In this document: positions 5,892 through 6,372 of the stretch, piece by piece
Position numbering within the stretch: the stretch's first letter is position 1
How the letters are laid out: each line of letters begins with the position of its first letter
Source: Erysipelotrichaceae bacterium UBA6182
GTDB lineage: Bacteria > Bacillota_I > Bacilli_A > Erysipelotrichales > Erysipelotrichaceae
Length of the DNA: 6,372 nucleotides
Assembly (NCBI GenBank): GCA_002422065.1
Contig: DITO01000059.1
Location: forward strand, 1 to 6,372
Direction: 5' to 3'
Made by a program: the position numbers and the translations under genes
Notes under the pieces: model-generated
Told to the model about the DNA's origin: nothing
Database searches by the model: none
The model's input: the letters and a program-made list of their open reading frames with translations, nothing else

Positions 5892-5897
5892 ATTATA
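5892..5897 (-). promoter_or_regulatory. Possible -10 element for the CoA-transferase operon
   Basis: A consensus TATAAT lies 8 nt beyond the upstream gene's stop codon, but no good -35 is found at 16-18 bp spacing and there is no TGN extension. If used, transcription would start near 5885, at the first base of the hairpin. Confidence 0.3.
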
Positions 5898-5904
5898 GTC
5901 TAAA

Positions 5905-6372
5905 TTAGTTTCCTAATAGATCATCAATGGATTTTAATCCATCAACAACTTTCCATAATCCAGCTTCAGCACCGTCTACTACAGAAAGATTCATTTCTTG
6001 AGTACCAGCACGTAAGCCATTTCCGAAATCAATTGATCCTCCGAATGGGTTTCCAATAGGTGCAGATTCCATTGCGTCTAGGTAATTTTCCCAGTTAACA
6101 ACTTCTTCATTTGCAGCAAGTCTTCTTAATCCTTCAGTGAAGAAATGAGCAGCAATCCAACCAGTCATAGCAAATGCATTAGTAGCATAGTCTGGAGCGG
6201 CAGCAGCAAACTTAGCAAGTTCTGCAGCACGATCACCTTCAAATGATACCCAACCATTACCATAAACATCAAACTTACCAGCAGCATCAGCAACGAATGT
6301 TTGAGCAATCGCAGCAGACACGTTAACGTAAGTTGTAATCACATCTTTATCATTACCTTGAGCAGCTAATTC
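5905..6372 (-). CDS. ABC transporter substrate-binding protein, branched-chain amino acid type, C-terminal part
   Basis: The frame is open through the right edge (ELAAQGNDKDV upstream of the GTG at 6342), so the gene starts outside the window and 155 residues are visible before TAA at 5905-5907. The region YATNAFAMTGWIAAHFFTEG followed by the pattern WENYLDAMESAPIGNPFGGSI and FGNGLRAGTQEM is characteristic of the C-terminal lobe of type-1 periplasmic-binding-protein-fold solute receptors (LivJ/LivK-like). These are lipid-anchored outside the membrane in Gram-positives and hand ligand to an ABC permease. The ligand may be a branched-chain amino acid, but this family also binds amides, urea and aromatic or short-chain acids. 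The signal peptide and any transporter partner genes lie outside the window. The gene ends before a strong hairpin, consistent with being last in its operon. Confidence 0.86.
   Translation of the reverse strand, partial: ELAAQGNDKDVITTYVNVSAAIAQTFVADAAGKFDVYGNGWVSFEGDRAAELAKFAAAAPDYATNAFAMTGWIAAHFFTEGLRRLAANEEVVNWENYLDAMESAPIGNPFGGSIDFGNGLRAGTQEMNLSVVDGAEAGLWKVVDGLKSIDDLLGN

Noticed and set aside
5687..5908. 73-residue + strand open frame at the CoA-transferase start
   Set aside because: Antisense shadow that runs through the 12-bp hairpin and has no recognisable domain.
1..6372. CRISPR array, insertion sequence, attachment site or phage gene
   Set aside because: No direct-repeat array, transposase, terminal inverted repeats or phage-like genes were seen. 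The tRNA-Thr 3' end shows no obvious duplicated segment within the window.

Overview
This is an AT-rich chromosomal window that looks like a low-GC Gram-positive (Bacillota) bacterium or a close relative such as the Erysipelotrichia/Acholeplasma side. The evidence is the T-box riboswitch, Bacillus-type TrpP, strong purine-rich Shine-Dalgarno sites and sigma-A-like promoters. UGA is used as a stop (ends of the CoA-transferase and TetR genes) and Trp is UGG, so the mycoplasma code 4 is unlikely. The genus cannot be named from this sequence alone.

Layout. Only the first gene, the C-terminal part of a TraB-family membrane protein (1-527), is on the + strand. It converges on trpP, and the two share a compact hairpin terminator in a gap of about 30 bp. 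Everything else is on the - strand. Reading in the direction of transcription from the right edge: the C-terminus of a branched-chain-amino-acid-type ABC substrate-binding protein (5905-6372, cut by the window edge); a 12-bp hairpin; an acetyl-CoA hydrolase/transferase-family CoA-transferase (4537-5835) that overlaps an alpha/beta hydrolase (3725-4540) by 4 bp; a 28-bp inverted repeat lying over the predicted promoter of a TetR regulator (3079-3672); maf (2507-3082), which overlaps tetR by 4 bp; tRNA-Thr(GGU) with its own promoter and terminator; a sugar-phosphate-type nucleotidyltransferase (1412-2320); and a tryptophan T-box leader controlling trpP (558-1085).

How the parts work together. 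The best understood unit is trpP. Uncharged tRNA-Trp should be read by a UGG specifier and by a UGGC bulge matching the tRNA 3' end, which switches a terminator to an antiterminator and turns on tryptophan import. The CoA-transferase and hydrolase overlap and probably act in one carboxylate/CoA-thioester pathway, with the adjacent TetR protein as a candidate regulator; the substrate is not visible. TetR and Maf are translationally linked although their functions are not obviously related. I see no clearly new system. The most open question is the regulation and substrate of the CoA-transferase/hydrolase/TetR cluster.
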